Assembly: GCA_963827785.1 (NCBI GenBank)
Contig: CAWHCT010000015.1
Span: forward strand, 62,001-126,000
Direction of reading: 5' to 3'
Origin: Site-B1 sp963827785
Lineage (GTDB): Bacteria > Bacteroidota > Bacteroidia > Flavobacteriales > Flavobacteriaceae
Length of the DNA stretch: 64,000 nucleotides
Shown here: in pieces, positions 46,520 to 55,501 of the stretch
How positions within the stretch are numbered: the first letter of the stretch is position 1
Layout: the number at the start of each line of letters is the position of its first letter
Notes under the pieces: generated by a model
Told to the model about the DNA's origin: nothing
Databases searched by the model: none
Seen by the model: the letters and a program-made list of their open reading frames with translations, nothing else
Program-made: the position numbers and the translations under genes

Positions 46520-47863
46520 ATGAACTGGGAAAAACTACTCTCACTAAAACGATTTGGAGACACCAACAAACGATTAAGAAAGGAACAGGATGAAACTCGT
46601 CTAGGATTTGAAGTCGATTATGACCGAGTTATCTTTTCATCAGAATTCAGAAGCCTGCAGGATAAGACTCAGGTAATTCCTCTATCCAACACAGATTTCG
46701 TTCATACGCGTTTAACACACAGCCTGGAAGTAAGTGTTGTAGGCAGATCATTAGGCAGAATTGTTGGTCAAAAATTATTGGAAAAGCACCCGCATTTAAC
46801 AACCATCCACGGATATCAGGCAAATGATTTTGGAGCCATTGTGGCGGCAGCATCTTTGGCTCATGATATTGGCAATCCTCCTTTTGGACATTCGGGAGAA
46901 AAAGCAATTGGAGAGTATTTTAAAACTGGAAATGGTAGGCAATTCAAAGAAAACCTTACGGCTAAAGAATATCAGGATCTGTGTGATTTTGAAGGTAATG
47001 CAAACGGATTTAAAATAGTTACGCAAGACAGAAAGGGTAGAGAAGGAGGTTTGCGTTTAAGCTATGCAACGCTTGGAGCATTCATTAAATATCCGAAGGA
47101 ATCCTTACCAAAAAAACCAACTAACAGTATTTCAGATAAAAAATACGGGGTTTTTCAAAGTGAAGTAGAAGCGTTTCAGGACGTTGCACAAGACCTTGGA
47201 CTAATTGTAAATGAATCAGGCAAAGAAATTAGTTATTGCAGGCATCCTTTGGCATTTTTGGTAGAAGCGGCAGATGATATTTGCTATACCATCATTGATT
47301 TTGAGGATGGAATAAATCTGGGATTAGTGCAGGAGGAATTTGCATTGGAATATTTGATTAACCTTGTGCGTGATACAATTAACATCAAAAAGTATAATTC
47401 TCTTACCAATACCAATGATCGTGTCAGCTACTTACGTGCTTTAGCAATTAACTCCTTAATCCAGGAGGCCACAAATATTTTCATTAAAAATGAAGAGTCT
47501 ATTTTAAAAGGTGAATTTGCACATGGTTTACTCGATAAGTGTAAATATGAAGCTCAAATTAAGGATATCATCTCTTTAAGTGTAGAAAAGATTTACCAAT
47601 CAAAAGAGGTTATTGATAAGGAAATTACAGGATATGAGGTTATTACAAAACTATTGTCCAGATTTATTACTGCCGTAAATAATAATCATGAAAACAGGCC
47701 AACGAGTTATGACCAATTGTTATTAAAGGTTCTTCCTCAAACCATTGATTTTTCAAATAAATCACTTTATTTAAGACTTTTAAATGTCTGTCATTATGTT
47801 GCTTCTCTATCTGATAGCCGTGCTATTTTGATATATAAAAAAATTGCAGGGATTGAGATTTAG
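46520..47863 (+). CDS. dgt: Deoxyguanosinetriphosphate triphosphohydrolase (dGTPase)
   Basis: An HD-domain enzyme that hydrolyses dGTP (and related dNTPs) to the nucleoside and triphosphate, helping to balance dNTP pools. The N-terminal motif DYDRVIFSSEFRSLQDKTQV is typical. Metal ligands lie in THSLEVSVVGR and the HD pair in LAHDIGNPPFGHSGE, with a later D in VEAADDICYTIIDFEDG. Length of 447 residues is usual for this group. It stands alone and divergent from the porin gene. Confidence 0.95.
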   Translation: MNWEKLLSLKRFGDTNKRLRKEQDETRLGFEVDYDRVIFSSEFRSLQDKTQVIPLSNTDFVHTRLTHSLEVSVVGRSLGRIVGQKLLEKHPHLTTIHGYQANDFGAIVAAASLAHDIGNPPFGHSGEKAIGEYFKTGNGRQFKENLTAKEYQDLCDFEGNANGFKIVTQDRKGREGGLRLSYATLGAFIKYPKESLPKKPTNSISDKKYGVFQSEVEAFQDVAQDLGLIVNESGKEISYCRHPLAFLVEAADDICYTIIDFEDGINLGLVQEEFALEYLINLVRDTINIKKYNSLTNTNDRVSYLRALAINSLIQEATNIFIKNEESILKGEFAHGLLDKCKYEAQIKDIISLSVEKIYQSKEVIDKEITGYEVITKLLSRFITAVNNNHENRPTSYDQLLLKVLPQTIDFSNKSLYLRLLNVCHYVASLSDSRAILIYKKIAGIEI

Positions 47864-47936
47864 AATAAACACCTGTTAAATTTTTGGAATAGTATATTAA
47901 TTGGAATAAATTAGGTCCCGCTAAAAAAAAATAAAT

Positions 47937-50900
47937 ATGATAAAGAAAATAATAATTGGTTCTGGTTTATTACTGGGACTGGTTTTGGCTTGCACAGTTC
48001 TTTTCAAGAGTACTAATGAAGTAACCTTAGAAGTTAACCCAAATGATGAAATTGCTAAGCTTCACAAAGAGAATTTATCCAAAAATCCATTTTCTGAAAC
48101 TCTTAAACTAACAAAGAAAGAGCGTAAGGCGTTTGGGATTCCTCCCAATAAATATTATGAAGATGAATGGGTGTTAACCATGAATCCTATTTTAGGCCGT
48201 CCTACAACAGAAAATTTAAAGTCGATTAGAGGTTTAATGCAACAGACTTTATTGAATCGGGTTCCTGGAGATGGTATCGATAATAATTGGGTTGAAAGAG
48301 GACCTGATAATGTAGGTGGTCGAACAAGGGCGGTAATTTTTGACCCGAATGATCCGGCTAATGAAACAGTATTTGCTGGAGGAGTAAGTGGAGGGCTTTG
48401 GAAGAACACAAAAATTTCAGATCCTAATACGGTTTGGACAAGGGTAAATATACCAACTAATTTGGCGGTAACTTCAATTACTTATGATCCAAATAACACA
48501 AATATATTTTATTTAGGCACCGGAGAGTCTTACGTTAGTGGAGATGTTAATGGAGATGGTGTATGGAAATCAGAAGACGCAGGAGTTTCATGGACTAAAG
48601 TTTTTGGAGGAATATCCGGGCCAACTACCTTTGTGTCAGCCTCAAACATCACTATAAATACGCCTGTGAATATTGCAGGAGATTACCCTTCGTATCCAAC
48701 CACTAATTTTGGACCGACCATTAGCTCTGTAATTACAGCAGACATTGTATTGGCGGATGATGGCTCTGGCGCTCCGATTGAGGCTTGCAATGCCTTGACA
48801 AATGGAGCGGAAATTAATGGTAAGATTGCTTTGGTGCGTCGAGGAACGTGCACCTTTGTTACTAAAGTGAAAAATGCTCAGGATGCAGGAGCTATAGCAG
48901 TTATAGTGATGAACAATAATCCGGGAGAGCCAATTGCTATGGGTGGTTCTGATCCAACTATTACTATACCAGCTGTTATGATAACACAGGCCAATGGAGA
49001 CCTTATTGAAAATGCATTGGAATCTGGAACAGTAAATGGGTCCTTAAATCCGGCAAGTGGCAATTTCACTGGGAATCTGGTCCCAGGGATTCAACATATC
49101 AATGACATAAAGATAAAGGATAATGCTGGAGTTTCTGAGATTTATGTGGCTGCCGGAGAATCATTTTATTCAGCAGCAAATTCTCCTACATACCTTGGAG
49201 GCCCTGAATTAGGTTTATTTAAATCAGTTGATTCCGGATTGTCTTGGACAGAAGTTACTTTGCCCTTGACTGGCAATGGAAATAAATATGAACCTAATGA
49301 TATAGAGATTGGTGCTGATGGAAAGATTTGGTTGTCTACAATTGCAAGTTCTATTTTTGGTGATGGAGGAGGAAAAATATTCACTTCAGACGATGGAGTT
49401 ACCTTTACAGAGGCGTTTAGTGTCTCAGGGGCTAATAGAACCCAGATTGCAGTATCATCGCAAAATGCAGGCACAATATATATTTTGGCACAAATTTCAG
49501 ATGGAGTTACAATGCAGCTCACTACTGATGGATTTGCAACTGGGACATCTGCTATAACGTTACCTAATGATGCAGATACAGGAATTCCAGCTAACGATTT
49601 TGCTCGAGATCAGGCGTTTTACAATCTAATGCTCGAAGTAGATCCAAACAATGATCAAATTGCATATGCAGGAGGAATTGATTTGTTTAAGTCTGAGGAT
49701 AGTGGTACATCTTGGAACCAATTCAGTCATTGGTATGGTGGTTTTGGATTTCAATATGTACATGCCGACCAACATGCCTTAGCATTTAGTAATGGAGATC
49801 CTAGTAGGATGGTTTTTGGTAATGATGGAGGTGTTTACTTTACTGATGATGGTGGTATTAATACAAATTCAAGGAATAATGGTTTTAATGTTACTCAATT
49901 CTATACGGTTGGTGTCGGACCTATTGGGGCATTTTCTGGCGCTGATTATTTTCTTGCCGGAGCCCAGGATAATGGCACCCAGTTTTTTGAAAATGCACCA
50001 TCTGAAATTAGTGGTTCTGTGGATGTATCTGGAGGTGATGGAGCCTATAGCTTTTTTGACCAAGATGGAACCGATCGATATTTCATAACAAATTATGTTT
50101 ACAATAATGCTATTTATTTGTTCAATCTGGCAAATAACACTCAGGTAACAATTAATAATGAGAGCACTTCCAATGGATCGTTTATAAATCCAGAAGCGTT
50201 AGATTCAAATTTAGATATATTGTATTCCAATTATTCGTCGGGATCAGACTTAATTGTTCGAAGATATGCCGGTATTAAATCAGCCGGAACTTTAACCAAA
50301 ACGAGTCTTACAGACGCACTTCTTACAAACAGACCTACTTCATTTACAGTATCTCCATATACAACAACTTCTTCAACCTTGTTGGTTGGAACTGTACTTG
50401 GTGATATTTTGAAAGTAGAAAACGCCGATGGAGATTCTCCAATTTGGACCAGTATTGAAAATGATAATGTAATAGTTGGTAGTGTTTCTGATATAGAATT
50501 CGGAGCAACTGAAAACGAAATCTTTGTTACGGTACATAACTATGGTGTACAGAGCATATGGTATACTAATGATGGAGGAGCTACCTGGGAAGGAAAAGAA
50601 GGAGATTTACCAGATATGCCGGTAAAGGCAATATTACAAAGTCCATTAAATCCGGAAGAAGTAATTGTTGGCACTGAACTAGGAGTTTGGTATACAACTG
50701 ATTTCTCATCAGAGAGTCCAACTTGGTTGCCATCATTCAATGGGATGAGCAATGTAAAAGTAACTGATCTTGATCTGAGGGATGATAATGCAGTTTATGC
50801 CTCGACTTATGGAAGAGGAGTGTTTTCGGGGGAATTTAAACTTGATCCGTCCGGAGATGAAGACGGAGATGGCATACTTAACGGAGATGATAATTGCGTT

Positions 50901-51920
50901 AGTACGGCAAATGCAGATCAGGCGGATTCGGATGGAAATGGTATTGGAGATGCTTGTCAAGACACAGATAACGATTCGGTTATTGATATAAACGATAACT
51001 GTCCTAATAATTCAAACCCGGATCAGGCAGACTCAGATGGAGATGGCATAGGTGATGCCTGTCAAGACACAGATAGTGATACTGTGTTGGATATTAATGA
51101 TAATTGTATTGATGTTCCCAACGTAGATCAACAAGACACCAACGGAAACGGCTTAGGTGATATATGCGATACTAGTTACGAAGCACCAGATAATATTAGA
51201 ATTGAGGTTATTTCTGAAACTTGCGAAGGTCAGGATAATGGAGTCATAAATATTAGTTTAACCGAAACATATGTCACATATACAGCAACTTTGGAAGGAA
51301 GTGGAGTTAACCTAACACAAGGAATTGAGGCTAACTCTCATAGCTTTGAAAATATTGCTGTAGGTGCTTATACTTTATGTATATCTGTTGAAGATAGAAA
51401 TTATGAGCAATGTTTTGAAATTATTATTGATGGTGCGGAGCCATTAGAAGCAGTTTTTGGAAGCGCAAATGATAACTCCGAAACTAATAATGATGTTACC
51501 TCAATTTTAATCAATAGAGGAACACCTCCATTTACTGTTTTATTTAATGGTGAAGTTATTCGCGTTTCTAATCAAAATTCTTTTAATGTGGAAACTTCAG
51601 GTTCTGGCCTAATAGAAGTTAGATCTTCTAAAGCTTGTGAGGGGGTGATCAGCAGGGTGATGGAAAATGCAGGCGTTCTTAAATTATCCGTTAGTCCTAA
51701 TCCGGTTAATGACGAACTTAAAATATTTTTCCCGATGTTATTGGAAGCTGCAATTCCGGTTCAGATCTACGATTTGACAGGTAAATTAATATTGGATCAA
51801 AATGTAGTTATACAAAACTCAAATTTTATACGGCTTCCATTCCATAATTTCATTAAAGGAATCTATTTCGTTAAGGTGGGGTTAGATAAAGCAGAGGTCA
51901 TTAGAATTATAAAAAATTAG
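47937..51920 (+). CDS. Large secreted beta-propeller protein with PA and TSP3 domains, T9SS type A cargo
   Basis: A 1327-residue exported protein. An N-terminal hydrophobic signal (residues 4-22) is followed by a linker to 110. BNR/sortilin-type propeller repeats start near residue 118 (WVERGPDNVGGRTRAVIFDP) with many Asp-box-like DSGLSWTEV and DGGATWEGK repeats to about 965. A protease-associated (PA) domain is inserted at about 238-373 (GKIALVRRGTCTFVTKV). TSP3 calcium repeats lie at about 973-1078, then an Ig-like part. The last 80 residues (SVSPNPVNDELKIFF, VYDLTGK-like IYDLTGKLI) form a type A T9SS sorting domain. No catalytic residues are identified. A lipoprotein gene starts 4 bases downstream. 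Confidence 0.9.
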   Translation: MIKKIIIGSGLLLGLVLACTVLFKSTNEVTLEVNPNDEIAKLHKENLSKNPFSETLKLTKKERKAFGIPPNKYYEDEWVLTMNPILGRPTTENLKSIRGLMQQTLLNRVPGDGIDNNWVERGPDNVGGRTRAVIFDPNDPANETVFAGGVSGGLWKNTKISDPNTVWTRVNIPTNLAVTSITYDPNNTNIFYLGTGESYVSGDVNGDGVWKSEDAGVSWTKVFGGISGPTTFVSASNITINTPVNIAGDYPSYPTTNFGPTISSVITADIVLADDGSGAPIEACNALTNGAEINGKIALVRRGTCTFVTKVKNAQDAGAIAVIVMNNNPGEPIAMGGSDPTITIPAVMITQANGDLIENALESGTVNGSLNPASGNFTGNLVPGIQHINDIKIKDNAGVSEIYVAAGESFYSAANSPTYLGGPELGLFKSVDSGLSWTEVTLPLTGNGNKYEPNDIEIGADGKIWLSTIASSIFGDGGGKIFTSDDGVTFTEAFSVSGANRTQIAVSSQNAGTIYILAQISDGVTMQLTTDGFATGTSAITLPNDADTGIPANDFARDQAFYNLMLEVDPNNDQIAYAGGIDLFKSEDSGTSWNQFSHWYGGFGFQYVHADQHALAFSNGDPSRMVFGNDGGVYFTDDGGINTNSRNNGFNVTQFYTVGVGPIGAFSGADYFLAGAQDNGTQFFENAPSEISGSVDVSGGDGAYSFFDQDGTDRYFITNYVYNNAIYLFNLANNTQVTINNESTSNGSFINPEALDSNLDILYSNYSSGSDLIVRRYAGIKSAGTLTKTSLTDALLTNRPTSFTVSPYTTTSSTLLVGTVLGDILKVENADGDSPIWTSIENDNVIVGSVSDIEFGATENEIFVTVHNYGVQSIWYTNDGGATWEGKEGDLPDMPVKAILQSPLNPEEVIVGTELGVWYTTDFSSESPTWLPSFNGMSNVKVTDLDLRDDNAVYASTYGRGVFSGEFKLDPSGDEDGDGILNGDDNCVSTANADQADSDGNGIGDACQDTDNDSVIDINDNCPNNSNPDQADSDGDGIGDACQDTDSDTVLDINDNCIDVPNVDQQDTNGNGLGDICDTSYEAPDNIRIEVISETCEGQDNGVINISLTETYVTYTATLEGSGVNLTQGIEANSHSFENIAVGAYTLCISVEDRNYEQCFEIIIDGAEPLEAVFGSANDNSETNNDVTSILINRGTPPFTVLFNGEVIRVSNQNSFNVETSGSGLIEVRSSKACEGVISRVMENAGVLKLSVSPNPVNDELKIFFPMLLEAAIPVQIYDLTGKLILDQNVVIQNSNFIRLPFHNFIKGIYFVKVGLDKAEVIRIIKN

Positions 51921-51924
51921 TTTT

Positions 51925-52638
51925 ATGAAAAATAATTTAAAATTATATTTAGCATTATTGCTTTTAGCTATTATTACTGGTGCTTGCAGTAAGAGTGATG
52001 GAGGTGATGACAGCCCTCCACTACCACCTCCAAATTCTGCGCCATCCGCGGTTTCTCAATTGGTTTTCCCAACTTCAGACCTACTATGTATTGATAATAC
52101 AGTGACGTTTGAATGGGGAGCTTCAAGTGATGCTGATGGTGATTCGATAAGTTATATATTAGTTGTTGCAACGGACCGGCTTTTGACACAAGTAGTTGAA
52201 CAACGAACTGTTTCTTCAACAAGTGTCACTATATCTTTGGAAAGAGGTGTTGCCTATTACTGGAATGTTACCGCCAGAGATAGTCAGGGAGAAGAAGCTG
52301 ATTCATCGAGTACTTTTGCATTCTACACTGAGGGTGACGGAGTTTCTAACTATGCACCTTTTTCTGCGACACTTAGTTCTCCGGAAAATACCGGGTTGGT
52401 AGAGGCAGGTACTGTTAATTTGAGCTGGACTGGAAGCGATACAGATACTGAAGATATTTTGACTTATGAATTATTCTTTGGAGAATCTATTGATCCACCT
52501 TTATTGCAGTCAGATCTTTCAGATGAGAATTTTGATGTTACTGCATCATCTGGCTTAACTTATTATTGGAAAGTCAATACTATGGATGATAGCGGTTTGA
52601 AAACTATTGGCCAAGTCTGGCAATTTACTGTAAATTAA
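51925..52638 (+). CDS. Lipoprotein with two fibronectin type III-like domains
   Basis: A 237-residue lipoprotein. The signal ends in a lipobox (IITGAC, Cys21), followed by a Ser/Asp/Pro-rich linker. Two similar beta-sandwich domains follow: about 42-135 (VTFEWGASSDADGDSISY) and 145-237 (VNLSWTGSDTDTEDILTY), each ending in an aromatic-rich strand (AYYWNVTA and TYYWKVNT). The internal similarity suggests duplication. It starts 4 bases after the propeller protein gene, so it may help attach or display that protein at the cell surface, though this is only inferred from position. Confidence 0.85.
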   Translation: MKNNLKLYLALLLLAIITGACSKSDGGDDSPPLPPPNSAPSAVSQLVFPTSDLLCIDNTVTFEWGASSDADGDSISYILVVATDRLLTQVVEQRTVSSTSVTISLERGVAYYWNVTARDSQGEEADSSSTFAFYTEGDGVSNYAPFSATLSSPENTGLVEAGTVNLSWTGSDTDTEDILTYELFFGESIDPPLLQSDLSDENFDVTASSGLTYYWKVNTMDDSGLKTIGQVWQFTVN

Positions 52639-52653
52639 AGGATAAATGATCAC

Positions 52654-52686
52654 AAAAAAAGAGAGCTTTTTAGCTCTCTTTTTTTG
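52654..52686 (+). terminator. Terminator after Fn3 lipoprotein gene
   Basis: AAGAGAGCT and AGCTCTCTT pair over a short loop and are followed by a T run. It ends the propeller/lipoprotein transcript. Confidence 0.88.
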
Positions 52687-52814
52687 TTAAATAGAGAAAA
52701 TAGTTACATTTCTTCCGATTTATTTGCATTTAATCGATAAAATATGTATGTTTGTCGAGAATTGATTGAATAGTCAATTTCAAAACTCATTTTTTAGCAC
52801 CAAATCTAAAGAAA

Positions 52815-52976
52815 ATGAAAAAAAACCTATTATTCGCTTTGAGCGTATTCGTTATTACTATTGTTGGATTACTTGTATTTTGTGAAGCCTCCAATAAGCC
52901 TAACAAAGAAACTCTAAAAATTAATAAAGTTCATCAGCAGGATGACATGAAAGGTCTTGCCTCATTGAATAATTAA
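52815..52976 (+). CDS. Small 53-residue protein with N-terminal hydrophobic segment
   Basis: A short ORF starting MKKNLLFALSVFVITIVG and ending LASLNN. Residues 4-22 are hydrophobic with a Cys at position 23, so it may be a secreted peptide or tiny membrane protein; the C-terminal 30 residues are charged. It has a proper ATG, lies in a 356-base gap between a terminator and the end of dxs, and has no recognised relative. It could also be fortuitous. It converges on dxs. Confidence 0.45.
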   Translation: MKKNLLFALSVFVITIVGLLVFCEASNKPNKETLKINKVHQQDDMKGLASLNN

Positions 52977-52994
52977 CTGGATTTTGGATATTTG

Positions 52995-54762
52995 TTAATT
53001 ATTGGAAATTATTTCCGACAGATTATCAATGTCAATTCCGCACTTTATTTGCAATTCTTCAACAGTTCCATGCTCAATGAATTGATCCCTGATTCCTAGA
53101 ACTATAATTTTATTCCTGTAATTGTTTTCCGCAGCAAATTCTAAAATTGAACTACCAAAACCTCCTTTTATAGTGCCATCTTCTATTGTAATGATTGTAG
53201 AATACGTTTGAAAGACTGTATGCAGTAAACTTTCATCTAAAGGTTTGATGAATCTCATATCATAATGAGCTACTGGGCTTATTCTTGTAGTTTTTTTAAT
53301 TGCTTCGCGAACATTTTCAGCAATAGTCCCAACACTTAAAATAGCCAGATCTTTACCTTTCGATAACCGGACTCCTTTTCCTATCTCTATATTTTCAAAA
53401 GGTTGTTTCCAATCAATCAAATTGCCCCTTCCTCTGGGATAGCGAATTGCAATAGGTAAATTCAAACCAAGTTGAGCGGTGTACATTATGTTTCTCAACT
53501 CTATTTCATTTCTCGGAGCAAAAACGATTATGTTTGGAATGCATCGTAAATAAGCAATATCGAAAACTCCATGATGCGTGGCACCGTCCTCACCGACTAA
53601 TCCGGCTCTGTCCAGACAAAAAATCACTGGTAACTTTTGGAGAGCAACATCATGTATTACCTGATCATATGCCCTTTGTAAAAACGTTGAATAAATATTA
53701 CAAAAAGGAATGTACCCTTGTGTTGCCATTCCAGCTGCCAGTGTTACCGCATGTTGTTCAGCTATACCAACATCAAAAGCTCTGTCAGGAATTTTTTCCA
53801 TCATATATTTTAATGAACTACCTGTTGGCATAGCAGGAGTGATACCTATTATCTTAGTATTTTTTTCTGCAAGTTCTACAATTGTCTGACCAAAAACATC
53901 CTGAAATTTTATAGGTTGCAGGCTTGTGTCTTTTTCATGTACATCTCCAGTATTTGCATTGAATTTACCCGGAGCATGATATTTAACCTGATCCTGTTCT
54001 GCCTGTATAAGACCTTTCCCTTTTTTTGTTAATAACATGCAGAAACTTTGGTCCTTTGACCGATTTTAGTCGTTGCAGTTCCGATATGATTTCATCTACA
54101 TTATGCCCGTCAATTGGGCCTGAGTAATCAAATTTTAAAGCTTCAAAAATATTATCTTGTGATGGTGTGCCTTTTTTTACATTGGTAAGATATTGCTTCA
54201 ATGCGCCAACACTTGGGTCGATTCCTATTGCATTATCATTTAAAACCACTAAAATATTGGCTTCAGTAACTCCGGCATGATTCAAGCCCTCAAAGGCCAT
54301 TCCACTTGCAATGGAAGCATCACCAATAACTGCAATATGATGTTTTTCCATGTCGCCATTCAATTTTGACGCTATTGCCATTCCTAATGCAGCGGATATA
54401 GATGTTGAAGAATGACCAGTACCAAACGCATCATAATTGCTTTCTTCCCGATTAGGGAATCCACTTAGTCCATTTAATTGTCTGTTTGTATGGAACAATT
54501 CTCTTCTTCCTGTCAATATCTTATGAACATAAGCCTGATGACCAACATCCCAAACTATCAGATCATTTGGGGTGTCAAAAACATAATGCAGAGCAATAGT
54601 TAGTTCAACAACTCCCAAACTGGAACCTAAATGTCCTTCCTTTGTAGCTACTATGTTTATTATAAACTCCCTTATTTCCTTTGCTAATTGAGGTAATTCA
54701 TCTTTACTCAATTGACGTAAATCTTTAGGGTAATTTATATTTGAAAGTATTTTTTTTGGCAC
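52995..54762 (-). pseudogene. dxs: 1-deoxy-D-xylulose-5-phosphate synthase, frameshifted
   Basis: Condenses pyruvate and glyceraldehyde 3-phosphate (thiamine-dependent), the first step of the MEP isoprenoid pathway. The N-terminal half has GHQAYVHKILTGRR and the thiamine diphosphate motif IGDASIASGMAFE; the C-terminal half has EDGATHHGVFDIAYLR. The GTG start at 54762 (VPKKILSNINYPKDLRQLS) fits the family, and the longer frame upstream runs into the divergent tadA gene. The reading frame breaks near 54024 in a run of seven A (AACAAAAAAAGGG): with six A it reads NKKGKGLIQAEQ and gives 588 residues, the normal length. Loss of this enzyme would be expected to be lethal unless another isoprenoid route exists. 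Confidence 0.9.
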
Positions 54763-54801
54763 GAAACAAAAGTACGAGATTGAAATTGTATTTTTATACT
54801 T

Positions 54802-55248
54802 ATGAAAAACATTTTCGATGACACTTATTTTATGAAAAAAGCGCTCCAGGAAGCTGAAGCTGCCTATGAAAAAGGAGAAATACCTGTTGGAGCTGTTATT
54901 GTCATTGATAATAAAGTGATTGCCCGAGCTCATAATTTAACTGAAACTTTAAACGATGTAACTGCTCATGCAGAAATGCAGGCCATTACTTCAGCTGCAA
55001 ATTTTCTGGGTGGAAAGTATTTACTTAATTGCACCTTATATGTCACTTTAGAACCTTGTCAGATGTGTGCAGGAGCTCTTTATTGGAGCCAGATTTCCAA
55101 AATAGTTTATGCAGCAAAAGATGAGCATAGAGGATTTGGAGTTATGAAAACTAAATTGCATCCTAAGACCAAAATAGTAGGAGGAATTATGGAAAATGAA
55201 GCCTCAGAATTGTTGAAACAGTTTTTTATAAATAAACGATCCCGATAA
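54802..55248 (+). CDS. tadA: tRNA-specific adenosine deaminase
   Basis: Converts adenosine 34 to inosine in tRNA-Arg(ACG). The catalytic zinc motif is HAEMQAI with the later PCQMCAGAL, and the family start (FMKKALQEAEAAYEKGEIPVGAVIV) is clear. Length 148 is normal. Its start is only 39 bases from the dxs start on the other strand, so the two share a compact divergent promoter region. A 16-base palindrome spans its stop codon. Confidence 0.93.
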   Translation: MKNIFDDTYFMKKALQEAEAAYEKGEIPVGAVIVIDNKVIARAHNLTETLNDVTAHAEMQAITSAANFLGGKYLLNCTLYVTLEPCQMCAGALYWSQISKIVYAAKDEHRGFGVMKTKLHPKTKIVGGIMENEASELLKQFFINKRSR

Positions 55249-55256
55249 TTATCGGG
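55241..55256. repeat. Perfect 16-base palindrome at the tadA stop
   Basis: CCCGATAATTATCGGG is a perfect palindrome over the last codons of tadA and its TAA. There is no T run. I recall similar CCCGAT...ATCGGG palindromes as dispersed elements in Bacteroidota genomes, so it may be a repeat copy; the window has only this one. Confidence 0.6.
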
Positions 55257-55261
55257 CTGGA

Positions 55262-55501
55262 TTAAATTTTCTTCTCGTCCTGATAATCCTGCATCTTTTT
55301 AATATTTTCTTTTGACAGCATGTAGTCCTTCACTTTTCTGCCCTTCCAGCGGTGGTACGTGAATAAAGGGATTGCAAACAGGAATAAACCAACCACACCA
55401 TAACCGATTAATTTTTCAGCAACAGGTTCGGGCTTTAAAACAAAACCTGTTATTATACTTCCGGTAGAGGCAATAAAAAGTAAACCAATTAAATATTTCA
55501 T
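55262..55501 (-). CDS. Small two-helix membrane protein
   Basis: A 79-residue protein with two hydrophobic segments (about 4-20 and 33-48), a basic linker (HRWKGRKVKDYML) and a charged tail. I do not recognise a function. Its ATG overlaps the ClC gene's stop (ATGA, 55498-55501), so it is translated after it, and small membrane proteins of this kind are sometimes annotated as hypothetical partners of transporters. That role is only inferred from position. Confidence 0.65.
   Translation of the reverse strand: MKYLIGLLFIASTGSIITGFVLKPEPVAEKLIGYGVVGLFLFAIPLFTYHRWKGRKVKDYMLSKENIKKMQDYQDEKKI

Noticed and set aside
48155..51000. Several ORFs of 60-120 codons on both strands inside the propeller gene
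   Set aside because: They are shadows of the long coding frame, with no start context, no family resemblance and low-complexity composition.
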